DNA of 64,000 nt, taken from positions 1 to 64,000 of the forward strand of contig NZ_RHHO01000009.1 of the NCBI RefSeq assembly GCF_003710865.1, read 5' to 3'. Of this stretch, positions 1 through 10,315 are shown one piece after another (the stretch's first letter is position 1; every line of letters begins with the position of its first letter). The position numbers were made by a program, and so were the translations under genes. The notes below the pieces were generated by a model, which was not told the origin of the DNA, ran no database searches, and saw only the letters and a list, made by a program, of their open reading frames with translations. This DNA comes from Brevibacillus borstelensis. Its GTDB lineage: Bacteria; Bacillota; Bacilli; Brevibacillales; Brevibacillaceae.

Positions 1-12
1 GCTGGGCGCACC

Positions 13-43
13 AAAAAAGAAGTCGTCTCATCAACGAGACGAC
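13..43 (-). terminator. Rho-independent terminator of the first chemoreceptor gene
   Basis: A perfect 8-bp stem (GTCGTCTC / GAGACGAC, 22-29 and 36-43) with a 6-nt loop is followed on the minus strand by TTCTTTTTT. It lies 46 bases past the stop of the chemoreceptor that ends at 89. Confidence 0.9.
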
Positions 44-88
44 CTCTCTTGTATGCCTTCTGTTTTCGTTACTCCAAAATATCTTTAC

Positions 89-1843
89 CTACACTTTAAA
101 TCTTTGCACCAAGTCGTTTAACTCCTCCATCATCTTGGAAAGAGCTTCTGCCGACGAAGCGATTTCCTCCATGGCCGCAAGCTGCTCTTCGGTGGCGGCG
201 GAGACATTTTGCGAACCGGAGGCGGTTTCATTGGCGATATGGGCAATCTGGCGGATTACGTCCATGACCCCGTCCATTCCGGCCTTCAGCTTTTCAGCAG
301 AAGAAGCTACACTGTCGATCTGCTGTGCTACCTCGCCTACCGAGCCTTGAATGTGGCCAAAGGATTCCCCTGCGCCATGCACCAACTGGATTCCTTCCCG
401 TACCTCTTGGGTGGCCGACTCCATCGATGTAACGGCCTTCGCTGTTTCTGCCTGAATAGCTGCGATCAAATCAGCGATTTGCTGTGCTGATCCGGAAGAC
501 TGTTCAGCCAGCTTCCGCACTTCGTCGGCAACAACGGCAAAGCCGCGGCCATGTTCGCCAGCACGAGCGGCCTCGATCGCAGCATTCAGAGCCAGCAAAT
601 TGGTCTGTTCGGCAATACCTGTAATCACCTCGATAATATTGCCGATCTGCGTGGAACGTTGCCCCAGACCTTCGACCACTTCGGAAAGCTCCTCTACCGT
701 GTGATTGATAGAATTCATCTGATTAATCGCGGTCTGGATCGCCTTGTTCCCTTCAAGCGATCTCTCCGATGCCTGCTGGGATGTGTGGGTGACAGATATC
801 GCTGCATCTGTGATCCGCTTCACTTCACCGGCCATTTCATCGACTACGCGGCTGGCGCTGTCAAGCTGATCGGCCTGCTTTTGCGAGCCAGCGGCTACCT
901 CCTGAATGGCAACGGCTACCTGCTCGCCGGCCTGCGTGCTCTGTTCAGCCGAAGCTGACAGCTGCTCCGCGGTAGATGCTACAGACAGCGTGCTGCCCCG
1001 CACTTCCCGGATGACCTCCTGCAGGTGGCTGGTCATCTTGTTAAAGTCTTGGGCCAGCTGCCCAATCTCGTCTTTTCTGATGACCTGCACCTGATCAACC
1101 GTCAAATCTCCCTGGGAAACCCGTCTGGCGTGCTCTGCTATGTTTATAATCGGACCCGTGATCCGTTTGGCAACGAATATGATGATCAGCGTACCCAAAA
1201 CGAGGGAGATGCCCAAAATCACCAGGATATAGTAAAGTACCTGATTGGCTCCCTTGTAGAATTCAGACTGGTAAGCGCCAACCCCGACGATCCAGCCCCA
1301 ATGGGGGTCCTGCTCGACATAAGCAATTTTGGTATCAATGGAATCTGTTGTTGCGACTCGCCATTGGTAGGTGACAAATCCGCCACCGTTTGTTCCCTTT
1401 TCCACGAAGGCTTGCACCAAATTGACTCCATCCGCTGAAACCGAATCATTGATATCCGTTCCTTCGTTGGCAGGATTCATGATGCTGATGCCCTCTGGAA
1501 GGATAGCCCAAGCGTAGCCCGTTTCTCCCATCGTATATTTCTGTACGAGCGGTCGCTTATTATCGCTCCCTTTTGGGCCCAGGATTTCATCACGCAGCCT
1601 GTTTTGCGCGTCTTCGAGCTTCAAATGGCCCGCATCCACCTCTTTTTGCAGCAGGGCAATCATTCCTAGTACCATTTGGACGTTTCCCTTGAGCCGGTCC
1701 ATCCCCGCATGATCCAGCTCCACCTTGGAACGTTCGTAGCCGACCAAACCGATCAGCAGGCTGGGAATTCCCAGCAACAACAAACAGATGATCAATAAGC
1801 GGCTGCGCAAAGACATGGACCGCTTCTCTTTTTCTACTGCCAT
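89..1843 (-). CDS. Methyl-accepting chemotaxis protein, single-Cache sensor type
   Basis: 584-residue membrane chemoreceptor that would bind a small ligand outside the cell and signal to CheA/CheW. Seen: TM1 about residues 15-37, a periplasmic-side region of about 165 residues with Cache_2-like sequence ([21 protein letters not shown]), TM2 about 205-225, a HAMP linker about 226-280, then a long helical signalling domain. The hairpin tip carries the invariant [20 protein letters not shown] block near residue 415. The ATG follows GGGAGAGAGAGG. It is monocistronic, with its own terminator downstream. The ligand cannot be read from the sequence; Cache_2 receptors commonly bind small carboxylates, but that is family knowledge only. 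Confidence 0.95.
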   Translation of the reverse strand: MAVEKEKRSMSLRSRLLIICLLLLGIPSLLIGLVGYERSKVELDHAGMDRLKGNVQMVLGMIALLQKEVDAGHLKLEDAQNRLRDEILGPKGSDNKRPLVQKYTMGETGYAWAILPEGISIMNPANEGTDINDSVSADGVNLVQAFVEKGTNGGGFVTYQWRVATTDSIDTKIAYVEQDPHWGWIVGVGAYQSEFYKGANQVLYYILVILGISLVLGTLIIIFVAKRITGPIINIAEHARRVSQGDLTVDQVQVIRKDEIGQLAQDFNKMTSHLQEVIREVRGSTLSVASTAEQLSASAEQSTQAGEQVAVAIQEVAAGSQKQADQLDSASRVVDEMAGEVKRITDAAISVTHTSQQASERSLEGNKAIQTAINQMNSINHTVEELSEVVEGLGQRSTQIGNIIEVITGIAEQTNLLALNAAIEAARAGEHGRGFAVVADEVRKLAEQSSGSAQQIADLIAAIQAETAKAVTSMESATQEVREGIQLVHGAGESFGHIQGSVGEVAQQIDSVASSAEKLKAGMDGVMDVIRQIAHIANETASGSQNVSAATEEQLAAMEEIASSAEALSKMMEELNDLVQRFKV

Positions 1844-1998
1844 TTCCTCTCTCTCCCTTCCAAGTCCTGTATTACACGGGTACCTATTCCCTGTTTTCCC
1901 CAGTCATAAACAGAAAAATGGGCGGAGAAAAAAAAGGAATAATCCATCAATTGAACCACTGACGAAATTCCCGGAAATATGCGACTTCTAGACACCTT

Positions 1999-2406
1999 TC
2001 ATCCCTTCGGCGACTGTGAATCAATCACCGCAACGCCGAATTGCAAGCAATCCCGGCAAATCGAGACGCCCGGCCCCAGGGCCAGCTCGCCGACATCGCT
2101 TTTGCTTTTTCCGCAAAAGGAACAGCTATCGGTGTAATTCGCCACGGTCGGGCTGTTTGCTCCCGTTTTCTCCGCGGCATGGCAAAGCTGTTCGACTGCC
2201 TCCGCCTCGATGTAGTCAAATTCGCCTTTGAGCTTTAGCGATACCGTCGTGTAGGCAATCGCCATGCCCTCGTAAAAACGCTGCCTGTCCAGACTGTCGC
2301 TTTTGTCCCTGTTTTGTTCGCAAAGCTGGATCAGCCGCTCAAGCTCTTGGATGATGTCCTCGATTTTGGCGCCGCGAAATGTTTTTTTACGGAAATCCCG
2401 ATCCAT
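1999..2406 (-). CDS. Small protein with a C-terminal ClpX-type C4 zinc finger
   Basis: 135 residues. The N-terminal ~80 residues look alpha-helical and charged (IIQELERLIQLCEQNRDK) and match nothing I recognise. The C-terminus holds CSFCGKS...ICRDCL, the C-x2-C/C-x2-C arrangement of the zinc-binding domain found at the N-terminus of ClpX. No AAA+ module is present, so this is not ClpX. It may be a free-standing adaptor or regulator that copies the ClpX adaptor-docking domain (inference). The start is an ATG after AAAGGAG. It is divergent from fhs, with a GTATAC double palindrome in the shared intergenic region. Confidence 0.85.
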   Translation of the reverse strand: MDRDFRKKTFRGAKIEDIIQELERLIQLCEQNRDKSDSLDRQRFYEGMAIAYTTVSLKLKGEFDYIEAEAVEQLCHAAEKTGANSPTVANYTDSCSFCGKSKSDVGELALGPGVSICRDCLQFGVAVIDSQSPKG

Positions 2407-2429
2407 CTGTTTCTCCTTTCTTCATTACT

Positions 2430-2445
2430 GTATACATTTGTATAC
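2430..2445. promoter_or_regulatory. Candidate operator, GTATAC-N4-GTATAC
   Basis: Two copies of the self-palindromic hexamer GTATAC separated by ATTT lie between the divergent zinc-finger gene (start 2406) and fhs (start 2602). TGTATACA-like palindromes are typical targets of GntR-family repressors; which gene it serves is unknown. Confidence 0.4.
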
Positions 2446-2601
2446 GCGTATTTCTCCGCCAGGAAAATGATTCCTTCCCGGTTTACAAATTGACACAATC
2501 AACCGGTCCATTCCCCATTCTTTGACATTTTTCCAAGGACATTCGCCCCGCTTTGTTGAATTAGATCATGTTCGTAAATAAGCTGTATGGAGGCATCGTC
2601 C

Positions 2602-4230
2602 ATGAAACCTATCGCCGACATTGCTAAGCTCGTAGACATTACGGAAGAGGACCTGGAGTTTTATGGAAAGTACAAAGCAAAGCTGTCCCCGGATATTTGG
2701 GAAAAGGTAAAGGATCGTCCTGACGGCAAACTGATTCTGGTAACCGCGATGAACCCCAACCCGGCAGGCGCCGGAAAGACACTGACCACCATCGGACTTT
2801 CCCAAGCCCTCAACAAGCTCGGGAAAAGAACGATTGCAGCGCTGCGCGAACCGTCGCTTGGCCCCTGCCTGGGGATGAAAGGCGGAGCTACGGGCAGCGG
2901 AAACGCGCAAATATTGCCCGCGGATGAAATCAACCTGCATTTTACCGGGGACATTCATGCGATCACATCTGCCCACAACCTGCTCGCTGCAATGATAGAC
3001 AATCATATTTACCACGGAAATAAACTAAGGCTGAATCCGAAAAAGATCGTCTGGAAACGGGCCATGGATATGAACGACCGTTCCCTGCGCAGCATCGTGA
3101 TCGGACTCGGGGACGGAAACGGGCAAACAAGAGAAGACGGCTTTATGATTACGACCGCCTCGGAGATCATGGCCATCCTCTGCCTGAGCGAAAATATGGA
3201 CGATCTGCGCGAACGGCTCGGCAAGATCATTATCGGCTACGATCTCGATGACAAGCCGATTACGCCAGCGGACATCAAGGCGGTAGACGCCATGTGCGTG
3301 CTTCTGAAGGATGCGCTCAAGCCCAATCTCGTCCAGACGACGGAAGGCACACCGGTGATCGTGCACGGCGGTCCGTTTGCCAACATCGCCCACGGCTGCA
3401 GCAGCGTCATCGGCACCCGCCTGGCTTTGAAGCTGGCTGATTTCGTCGTGACGGAAGCCGGGTTTGGAGCCGATCTGGGCGCGGAGAAATTTTTCGATAT
3501 CAAATGCCGGAAAGCGGGCCTCACCCCTTCCGCCGCCGTCCTCGTCATCACAGCTCGGGCGATTAAATACAACGGCGGCATCCCTGTAGCCCAGTTGCAC
3601 GAGGAAAATCTGGACGCCCTCCGTGCCGGCTTTGCCAACGTCCGGCGGCACATCGAGAATTTGCGGTCGTTTGGCATTCCTGTTGTCGTCGCGCTCAACA
3701 GCTTCGCCACAGACACGGAAGCGGAGCACAATCTGGTCATTTCCATGTGTGAGGAGCTTGGCGCAGAAGTGGCGCTCTCCCAGGTGTGGGCAAAGGGCAG
3801 CGAAGGCGGACTGGACCTCGCTGCGAAGGTAGTGGCAGCAGCGGATTCGCCTTCTTCATTTGACTATTTGTACGATGACCAGCTGCCGATTCGCGAAAAG
3901 ATCGAGACCATCGTGAAGAAGCTGTACCGCGGCTCCGGAGTGATTTTCTCCAAAGCGGCTGCACAGACGCTGCGCAAGGCGGAAGAGATGGGGCTTACGC
4001 ACTTCCCGGTATGCATGGCAAAAACGCCCTACTCGTTCTCCGATCAGCCTGACCAGTTGGGCGCTCCTTCCGATTTCACGATACATGTAAGTGAGATCAG
4101 AATATCTGCAGGTGCCGGCTTCCTCGTCGTGTTGACCGGCAGTCTCGTCACCATGCCGGGATTGCCCAAAGTGCCGGCGGCGGAATCTGTTGCCATCGGC
4201 GAAGGCGGGCAGATCCTCGGATTGGCTTAA
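2602..4230 (+). CDS. fhs: Formate-tetrahydrofolate ligase
   Basis: ATP-dependent synthesis of 10-formyl-tetrahydrofolate from formate and THF, feeding one-carbon metabolism in the cytoplasm. 542 residues, slightly shorter than the usual ~555. Seen: the ATP-binding loop NPNPAGAGKTLTTIGL near residue 48, the REPSLGP motif, and the INLHFTGD block of the family. An in-frame ATG at 2587 exists, but its own ATGGAGG forms the ribosome binding site 8 bases before the ATG at 2602, so 2602 is preferred. It is monocistronic with a terminator at 4321-4359. No folD lies beside it. Confidence 0.95.
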   Translation: MKPIADIAKLVDITEEDLEFYGKYKAKLSPDIWEKVKDRPDGKLILVTAMNPNPAGAGKTLTTIGLSQALNKLGKRTIAALREPSLGPCLGMKGGATGSGNAQILPADEINLHFTGDIHAITSAHNLLAAMIDNHIYHGNKLRLNPKKIVWKRAMDMNDRSLRSIVIGLGDGNGQTREDGFMITTASEIMAILCLSENMDDLRERLGKIIIGYDLDDKPITPADIKAVDAMCVLLKDALKPNLVQTTEGTPVIVHGGPFANIAHGCSSVIGTRLALKLADFVVTEAGFGADLGAEKFFDIKCRKAGLTPSAAVLVITARAIKYNGGIPVAQLHEENLDALRAGFANVRRHIENLRSFGIPVVVALNSFATDTEAEHNLVISMCEELGAEVALSQVWAKGSEGGLDLAAKVVAAADSPSSFDYLYDDQLPIREKIETIVKKLYRGSGVIFSKAAAQTLRKAEEMGLTHFPVCMAKTPYSFSDQPDQLGAPSDFTIHVSEIRISAGAGFLVVLTGSLVTMPGLPKVPAAESVAIGEGGQILGLA

Positions 4231-4320
4231 TGCAAAGCCGCCAGAACCATGTGAAAGACAAGGCAAAACCGCAGCCGCTGCTCCGGAAACGGCGGCATCA
4301 CCAATGGCTCGGGAAGCATA

Positions 4321-4359
4321 AAAAAGGTGCGGGGGAACTGGCTCCCTGCACCTCTTTTT
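4321..4359 (+). terminator. Terminator of fhs, probably bidirectional
   Basis: GGTGCGGGGG pairs with CTCCCTGCACC (4326-4352, one G-T wobble), followed by CTCTTTTTC on plus and by five T on minus. It sits between the convergent fhs and flavin oxidoreductase genes. Confidence 0.85.
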
Positions 4360-4433
4360 CATCTTGAATAGGGCCAAATCAAGCAGAATACGAAGCCTAT
4401 GAACGATGCACCTGCAGCCGCCGAGAGGACGAG

Positions 4434-5444
4434 CTAGTTTTCCTGCCCCGAAAACGCCTCTGCCAGCAGTCTGTAGGACCTTAGCTTGGCCTCAAAATCA
4501 TGAGTGATGGTCACGATCATGAATTCCGTTGTTTCGTAGGCTTTGCTCATCTCCAGGATTCTTGCCTTTACCTGTGCGGGATTTCCGACGATCATCCTGC
4601 TGCGATTGGCCAGGATTCGCTGCCGGTCAAACTCCGTGTACGGATACTGTCTGGCGGTTTCGACGGAAGGAACTCCTTGGGCCGCTCCGCCTTTTTCCAG
4701 CAGCAGCAGGGTCAAATCAAGGCTCGATGCCACCTCTGACGCCTCCTCAGCCGTGTCGGCACAGATCACAAAGACCGCGACTATCGACTGCGGGGCATCC
4801 CCCAACAGAGACGGACGGAAGCGGCGGCGATACCAGCTCATCGCTGCTTCGCCTCCCTCCCCGTTGATAAAGTGGGCAAACGCAAAAGAAGCCCCTCTCT
4901 CCGCTGCCAGCCGGGCGCTCTCACTGCTCGAGCCGAGCAGCCACACTTCTGGCGCCGTCTCTATGTAAGGCGTAGCGCGAAGCCCTGCAAACGGATGGCG
5001 AGGATCGAGCGCGTCGTGCAAATAGCCGATCAAATCGTCCAGCAGATCGGGATACTGGTCCAACCCCGGAGCCTTTCCTTCCTGCAGCGCTCTTGTAGCG
5101 AGCGGCATGCCCCCCGGCGCTCTCCCTACCCCCAGATCGATCCGATTCGGATGCAGCCCTTCCAACACGCGAAAGTTTTCCGCGACCTTGTAGGCGCTGT
5201 AGTGCGGGAGCATCACCCCGCCCGAGCCTACCCGCAGGCGCTTTGTATGTGCAGCCAGGTGGGCGATCAAAACCTCCGGGCTGGAACCGGCGAGACTGTT
5301 GCTGAAGTGGTGCTCCGATACCCAGAGTCGATGATAGCCCAGTTTATCCAGCTCCTGTGCCAGCCGTGTCGTTTGCGCCAACGCCTCCACAGCCGTGCTG
5401 CCTTCCGCGATTGGCGATTGATCCAAAGCGCTTAATCGTATCAC
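4434..5444 (-). CDS. LLM-class (luciferase-like) flavin-dependent oxidoreductase
   Basis: 336-residue TIM-barrel oxidoreductase of the bacterial luciferase-like family, which uses reduced FMN or F420. Bacillales members of this type are usually FMN-dependent monooxygenases of unknown substrate. Seen: LGYHRLWVSEHHF near residue 35, GGVMLPHYS, and the RIDLGVGRAPGG stretch typical of the subfamily. It starts at GTG (5444) preceded by AGGAGGGGG. It stands alone, so context gives no substrate hint. Confidence 0.9.
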   Translation of the reverse strand: MIRLSALDQSPIAEGSTAVEALAQTTRLAQELDKLGYHRLWVSEHHFSNSLAGSSPEVLIAHLAAHTKRLRVGSGGVMLPHYSAYKVAENFRVLEGLHPNRIDLGVGRAPGGMPLATRALQEGKAPGLDQYPDLLDDLIGYLHDALDPRHPFAGLRATPYIETAPEVWLLGSSSESARLAAERGASFAFAHFINGEGGEAAMSWYRRRFRPSLLGDAPQSIVAVFVICADTAEEASEVASSLDLTLLLLEKGGAAQGVPSVETARQYPYTEFDRQRILANRSRMIVGNPAQVKARILEMSKAYETTEFMIVTITHDFEAKLRSYRLLAEAFSGQEN

Positions 5445-5596
5445 TGGTCCCCCTCCTTTTTTGCTTCCTTATTATGTACAAGTATACACCCTTGCAGAAT
5501 CCCGCACTCTTTTTCTACAATAAAAACACGTATCCGTTCATCCGCATGAAACAGTTGTCAGTGTGAACAAACTGCCTGTACCAAAGGAGACTTCCG

Positions 5597-5896
5597 ATGA
5601 ATTCAAAGAAAGTAGAAGAGCAAATCATTGAAAATTACCAGCGTGACGAGGGCATGATGATTCTGGTTTTTGCCCAGTGGTGTGTCAATCACGGTCTGGA
5701 TGCCCATGAGCTTTACCGCCGCGCATATCCCGGGCAGGCAGAAAATCCGCTGCTGCGTCAAATGACAGAAATCACCGTCCCAAAAGAAGAATCCGAAGAA
5801 ATCCCGGATGCGACCCTGCTGGGTGTTCTCTCGCTTTTTGGCAACGACGACCTCGCTTTTGTCGTAAACGAAGAAATCGAGAAACGCCAAAAATAA
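5597..5896 (+). CDS. Small conserved-looking cytoplasmic protein, function unknown
   Basis: 99 residues, acidic, no membrane segment or signal peptide. The N-terminus (IIENYQRDEGMMILVFAQWC) is hydrophobic and helical. The C-terminal part ends in an acidic helix (FVVNEEIEKRQK). It resembles small uncharacterised Bacillales proteins, but I cannot name a family safely. An AAAGGAG lies 8-9 bases before the ATG, and a hairpin lies 41 bases past the stop, so it looks like an independent one-gene unit. Confidence 0.8.
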   Translation: MNSKKVEEQIIENYQRDEGMMILVFAQWCVNHGLDAHELYRRAYPGQAENPLLRQMTEITVPKEESEEIPDATLLGVLSLFGNDDLAFVVNEEIEKRQK

Positions 5897-5936
5897 AAAC
5901 TCGGCCAGTGCGCGAACATACTGTTTGAAGATAGGC

Positions 5937-5968
5937 AGAGCCTCCCAGACAACGGGAGGCTCTCTCTT
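5937..5968 (+). terminator. Hairpin terminator between convergent genes
   Basis: Perfect 10-bp stem AGAGCCTCCC / GGGAGGCTCT (5937-5946, 5954-5963) with a 7-nt loop, followed by CTCTTCCTTT on plus. It probably ends the 5597 gene and may also serve the opposing chemoreceptor. Confidence 0.7.
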
Positions 5969-5971
5969 CCT

Positions 5972-8041
5972 TTACAAGGTAAAGTGGCTGGTCATTCGAT
6001 TCAATTCCTGAACGTTCTTCAAGCTTCCCTTGGAATACTCTGTAAGCTTGCTGTTCTCCTGGGCAATCGTTTCGGAGAGATGAACAATCGTCTCGATGTC
6101 CTGTGAGTTTTCCTGGATCGTCTGGTTTACTCTTCCCGTTGCCTCCGCGGTGCTTTTGATCGATGCGGCCAAATCCTCAAAGGTGCGGTTGAATTCACTC
6201 AGGAGCGTCTGAAAATGAAGGGCATCCTCGTTATACGTATCCGAGGTTTCCATCAGCTCGTCCAGGCTCTCTCTGACATTTCGATCCACAAAATCAAGCA
6301 GCCGGGTCAGACTGGCAGACAGATTGTGTACGGACTCGTTCACAGTACCGATGATCTGCTGAATATCGGTAACCACCTTGGCCGATTCGGAGGAGAGCTT
6401 GCGAACCTCTTCGGCGACGACCGAGAAGCCTTTTCCGCTCTCCCCTGCGCGCGCCGCTTCAATCGCTGCATTCAATGCAAGCAAATTGGTCTGGGAAGCG
6501 ATACTGTGAATGGCATCTACCAGTACGTGGATGTGGTCCACGGATTTGGTCGACTGCTCTATGGCGACTTCCGCCTGCGCTTTTACTTCGCTGTAGATAA
6601 GATTGGCGCTTTGTCTGGAAGCGACGGCTGTCTCCTTCAAATGACCTGCCCGCTCGCTGACATTTTGGGCAACGTGAACGGACTTGTTGGCTTTCTGTGA
6701 AACAGACTGAATCACATCGCTTACTTCCGTCAAGGTAGCGTCGATTTCCTGCGAGATCGCGGCTGTCTCCTGCATCCGGCTGGACATCTCTTTCGTTGCC
6801 AGCGAGGTTTGGACGGAACGGCTGCTGACATCGTCACTGACGTTTTGCACGGCGCTTGCCTTCTCCACGATGGACTCTGTTACGCTCACCAAGCCTTCTG
6901 CCATTTGACGCAGTTCAGCCCGCATCTTCACGATGGCATGAAACACACGTCCCAGCTCGTCCTGCGAGGTCATGAACTTTTCATATCCGTGCTGCTCTGT
7001 AAGGTCGAAGGCGGCTGTCCTTTCGATCAGCGCGGACATCATCCGGACCGGATGGGAGATGATCCGGCCAACCAAGTAGGCGATCAGGATCGATCCGATG
7101 ACGATGACCAATAGCTGAAGCATGAATTTTGACCGGTTGGCGGCTACCGCCTGGTCGACTTCATCATGATTGTAGACGATTTGAATCATCCGCGAGCGGC
7201 TCAGATCATTCGACTGTTCGTCCAATTTATACGGAACAAACCGGTACGTGACAGATTTCCCCTCTTGATCAAGAGTCGCTTCCTTCACGGTCTGGGTCTG
7301 GTACGATTCGCTGAAAATGGACTCGAGCTCAGGACTGACCCGAAGCGACTTTCCTTCTGCATCCGTCTTGCCCAAAGCATAGCCGTCATGACTGAAAACC
7401 GTAATGTCATCAATGGAGGCATAGCGTGTAATCAGTCTGTTTGATACGTCCAGGAAATTGAACTTTTGAAATAGGGGCGTTCCTTGCACATTCATCCCCA
7501 GCTCAAGCAAATATTTGTGATCAGGGGTAGGCATATAAGCGAATTTGTTGATCGACCCGGTATTGACGGACACCTCCATGCCGTCTGCGACAAAATCCTT
7601 TCCGTCGATCCTTGTTTTTAACAGCTCGGCAAACGCTCCGGCATTGCCAAAATCAAGACCGATATCCCCCGTGTTGCTGGAGTACAGGATTTTCAAGCTT
7701 CGGTCGAGCACGAAAATGTCCATTCCGTCAAACCTCTGCTTGTAGCCCGCGAAGTTCCATGCCGAGAAATCGGGGTTCCTGCTGTATTCCTCCATCAACT
7801 CCGCCATGTTTTTTCTCATCTCTTCCTCAATTTCCACGTCAAACACCTGATAGGCCACATCGACTGCCTTGATCGAATTCAGCACGCTCTCTTCCACCAG
7901 CTTCAATTGCGTGTTTCGTTCTCCGACAATCGTTTGCTCCAACTGCCTGTTGTCGAAAAACGATATTGCCAGCGTACTGATCAGACTAAAACAAAGAATG
8001 GCCAGCACCACTTTGTTTCGATACGATATGTTTCGCAGCAT
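5972..8041 (-). CDS. Methyl-accepting chemotaxis protein with a large extracellular sensor
   Basis: 689 residues. TM1 about residues 13-30, an unusually long extracellular region of about 290 residues (Cache-like, with [19 protein letters not shown] and [12 protein letters not shown] strands), TM2 about 330-350, HAMP, then the signalling domain with [20 protein letters not shown] near residue 515. The bundle after the tip is less conserved than in the neighbouring receptors and ends in [19 protein letters not shown] precedes the ATG. The ligand is unknown. The upstream region is structured; see 8042-8376. Confidence 0.93.
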   Translation of the reverse strand: MLRNISYRNKVVLAILCFSLISTLAISFFDNRQLEQTIVGERNTQLKLVEESVLNSIKAVDVAYQVFDVEIEEEMRKNMAELMEEYSRNPDFSAWNFAGYKQRFDGMDIFVLDRSLKILYSSNTGDIGLDFGNAGAFAELLKTRIDGKDFVADGMEVSVNTGSINKFAYMPTPDHKYLLELGMNVQGTPLFQKFNFLDVSNRLITRYASIDDITVFSHDGYALGKTDAEGKSLRVSPELESIFSESYQTQTVKEATLDQEGKSVTYRFVPYKLDEQSNDLSRSRMIQIVYNHDEVDQAVAANRSKFMLQLLVIVIGSILIAYLVGRIISHPVRMMSALIERTAAFDLTEQHGYEKFMTSQDELGRVFHAIVKMRAELRQMAEGLVSVTESIVEKASAVQNVSDDVSSRSVQTSLATKEMSSRMQETAAISQEIDATLTEVSDVIQSVSQKANKSVHVAQNVSERAGHLKETAVASRQSANLIYSEVKAQAEVAIEQSTKSVDHIHVLVDAIHSIASQTNLLALNAAIEAARAGESGKGFSVVAEEVRKLSSESAKVVTDIQQIIGTVNESVHNLSASLTRLLDFVDRNVRESLDELMETSDTYNEDALHFQTLLSEFNRTFEDLAASIKSTAEATGRVNQTIQENSQDIETIVHLSETIAQENSKLTEYSKGSLKNVQELNRMTSHFTL

Positions 8042-8376
8042 GTCTCTACATCCTCCACTGTCCGAAAGCGGGTGGCTCCGGCGATTTTGCTTGCAGCGCC
8101 CGCCTTTTTCTCTCTATGTAAACGCCTCTTATAGGCAGGATCGTCGGCTCTGCCGAGCGATTGCCGCTTTGCCGGGCAAAGAAAAAAGGCTTATCCATCT
8201 TTGGATGAACCTTTTTATGAAGAAAGGACCAGGATCATAATCCTTTGCAAAATCATTCAATTGGCCCGTTTTTTAGTATATTTGAATTTTGCTGGATGTA
8301 TTTTCATGTTTATTATAATACTTGAGTCATACAAAAAAGACAAATACGAATTTCCGATCATTTCCATGCGAGGTGG
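8042..8376. other. 335-base intergenic region with terminator and structured leader
   Basis: It holds the terminator of the upstream chemoreceptor (8183-8216). Next to it on the minus strand are two hairpins: CTTTGCC/GGCAAAG, and TCGGC-AGA-GCCGA flanked by TCG/CGA. The ribosome binding site of the gene ending at 5972 follows. I compared the hairpin cluster with GEMM-type c-di-GMP riboswitches and found no match to the conserved core. No small gene is evident. Confidence 0.5.
8183..8216 (-). terminator. Rho-independent terminator after the third chemoreceptor
   Basis: 15-bp stem (8183-8197 with 8202-8216; one mismatch, one wobble) whose outer five pairs are A-T, giving a T-run on either strand. 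It is about 160 bases past the stop at 8377. Confidence 0.8.
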
Positions 8377-10071
8377 TTATACCCGAAAGGAAGCGACAAG
8401 GCAACGGAGCTCTTCTGCCATTTTTGCCAGCGAAGCTGCCGAAGAGGATACCTCCTCCACACCGGCGAGCTGTTCTTCGGATGCGCCAGAAACCGTTTGC
8501 GAACTGGCCGCTACTGTTTTCGCCCCCTCTCCAATCATGTGCGCAGTTTGTGTGACATGTTCGCTGCTGGCAGAGATTTGCTTGATCGCCGCGGAAATTG
8601 CCTGAATCCGTTCAGTCACTTGTTCTATAAATTGTTTAATTTCACCGAACTGGTCGCCTGCCATATTTACGGTTTGGATGCCTTCTTCCACCTCTGTAAT
8701 CCCTTGCTGCATTTTTTCCACGGTTTGCTTTGTGTTTTGCTGCATGCTTCCAATCAAGCCGGTGATCTGGTCTGCGGATCGAGCCGATTCCTCGGCAAGC
8801 TTGCGAACCTCGTCCGCCACGACGGCAAAACCGCGTCCATGCTCTCCCGCTCTCGCCGCCTCGATCGCTGCATTTAGCGCCAACAGATTGGTTTGGGCAG
8901 CAATTTCCGAGATGACCCCGACAATTTTTCCTACCTGCATGGAGTGAGCATCCATTTCCTGTACGGCTTTGGCCAGATGCCCGATCGTTGCATCCAGAGA
9001 ATCCATTTGCTTGACCGCTCGCTGAATCGTTCGATTTCCTTCCTCCGACTTTTGCGCCGCCTGAACGGACAGAGACGAGGTGGCTTCGGTCTGGTCCGCA
9101 ATGTGCTGAATGCCCATCGCCATCTGATCCATGGCCGCTACGCTTTCCTCCACACTTCTGGCCTGTTTCTCCGCCGTGACGACCACTTCCTGGATGCCGC
9201 AGCTGATCGCCTCGGACGCCCGGCTGGTCTGCTCGGCACTGGCTGACAGCTCTTCGGACGAAGCCGCTACGCCCTCTGCGCTCACATTGATTTGCCGAAT
9301 CAGATCGCGCAGATTTCCCGCCATCCGGTTGAACGAATGCGCCAAATCCCCGATCTCGTCTCTGTTTTTGACGTGAAGGTCCTCACGTGTCAAATCCCCT
9401 GTCGCGACCTGCTCGGCAAGCGCAGCGATCTGTCTGATCGGTTTGGAAATGAGCCGGGAGATCAGATAGCCGATCAAAATAGAGAGGATCAAAGCCCCTG
9501 CACTAAAACCGACAAGACTCGCCGTAGCCCCGGAAACAGTCCTCTGATTGACCAAGCTCCCTTCGGCCATCAGCTCCTGCTGTCCGGTGACGATCTGCTC
9601 AATCGTCGGTTCCAGTTGGCTTGCCAAAGGCAAAATTTCCTTCATGTACGATTCCATCAGCTTCGACCCGTCTTCTTTTTGCTTGACCATTTGCAGAAGC
9701 TCTTGGGCCTCCTTCTGGTATTGGTCATAGAGCCGCATAAATGTATCCACTGTCTCTTTATCTTCCTGGCGATGAATCAGGGATTCCGTCTCCCTAATAA
9801 TCCCGCGCAATTGCTCGTCATCGGCCTGCAGGCTGTTTAAAAATTGACTATCAGCCGTCATCAAATATCCCCTCAGGCTATTTGACTGTTTGATTGTCAG
9901 CACCTGTATTTTTAAGGCACTGCTCAAAATGACCGCCCGTCTGCCTACCAAATCCGAATACGAATCATTCACCTTGTCGAAATAGTAATAGGCGACACCG
10001 GCAGTCACCGCCAAAAGCAAGGCAACACTTACAAATCCCGCAATCAATTTGGTTCCAATGGTTGTTCTCAC
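8377..10071 (-). CDS. Methyl-accepting chemotaxis protein, four-helix-bundle sensor type
   Basis: 564 residues. TM1 about 10-32, a ~155-residue helical extracellular domain of the 4HB_MCP kind ([20 protein letters not shown], repeated Q/E-rich helices), TM2 about 190-212, HAMP, and a signalling domain with [20 protein letters not shown] near residue 395. The start is GTG at 10071 after CGGGGTGTGAAGT. On the minus strand a GACGATAT sequence about 80 bases upstream matches 7 of 8 bases of the sigma-D -10 consensus GCCGATAT. I could not find a correctly spaced TAAA -35, so motility control is only suggested. Confidence 0.93.
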   Translation of the reverse strand: MRTTIGTKLIAGFVSVALLLAVTAGVAYYYFDKVNDSYSDLVGRRAVILSSALKIQVLTIKQSNSLRGYLMTADSQFLNSLQADDEQLRGIIRETESLIHRQEDKETVDTFMRLYDQYQKEAQELLQMVKQKEDGSKLMESYMKEILPLASQLEPTIEQIVTGQQELMAEGSLVNQRTVSGATASLVGFSAGALILSILIGYLISRLISKPIRQIAALAEQVATGDLTREDLHVKNRDEIGDLAHSFNRMAGNLRDLIRQINVSAEGVAASSEELSASAEQTSRASEAISCGIQEVVVTAEKQARSVEESVAAMDQMAMGIQHIADQTEATSSLSVQAAQKSEEGNRTIQRAVKQMDSLDATIGHLAKAVQEMDAHSMQVGKIVGVISEIAAQTNLLALNAAIEAARAGEHGRGFAVVADEVRKLAEESARSADQITGLIGSMQQNTKQTVEKMQQGITEVEEGIQTVNMAGDQFGEIKQFIEQVTERIQAISAAIKQISASSEHVTQTAHMIGEGAKTVAASSQTVSGASEEQLAGVEEVSSSAASLAKMAEELRCLVASFRV

Positions 10072-10230
10072 ACTTCACACCCCGTTGTCATTTTTGGTTC
10101 AAATGCCCGACTGCTTGTCAAACCGTTTCATTTTTAAGGGCATTCAACCTATGCATATCGTCCTGGTTTTTTCTCTAAAGTAATCATTGTACGATATTCC
10201 AGTGACAATTCGGTCAATCATTTTTCCAAA

Positions 10231-10259
10231 AAGAAAAAAATTTCCAAGTCCCTCTTGGA
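10231..10259 (-). terminator. Terminator of the amidase operon
   Basis: 6-bp stem TCCAAG/CTTGGA (10243-10248, 10254-10259), followed on the minus strand by AAATTTTTTTC. It lies 57 bases past the stop at 10316. Confidence 0.75.
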
Positions 10260-10315
10260 TTGTATCAAGCCAACCAAAATTGGCCCGCCAGAACGTCACT
10301 TTTTACAGTGTCCGT

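Noticed and set aside
8042..8180. Possible c-di-GMP (GEMM) riboswitch before the chemoreceptor
   Set aside because: The conserved GGCAAA/GACGCAAAGC core and tetraloop receptor are not present.
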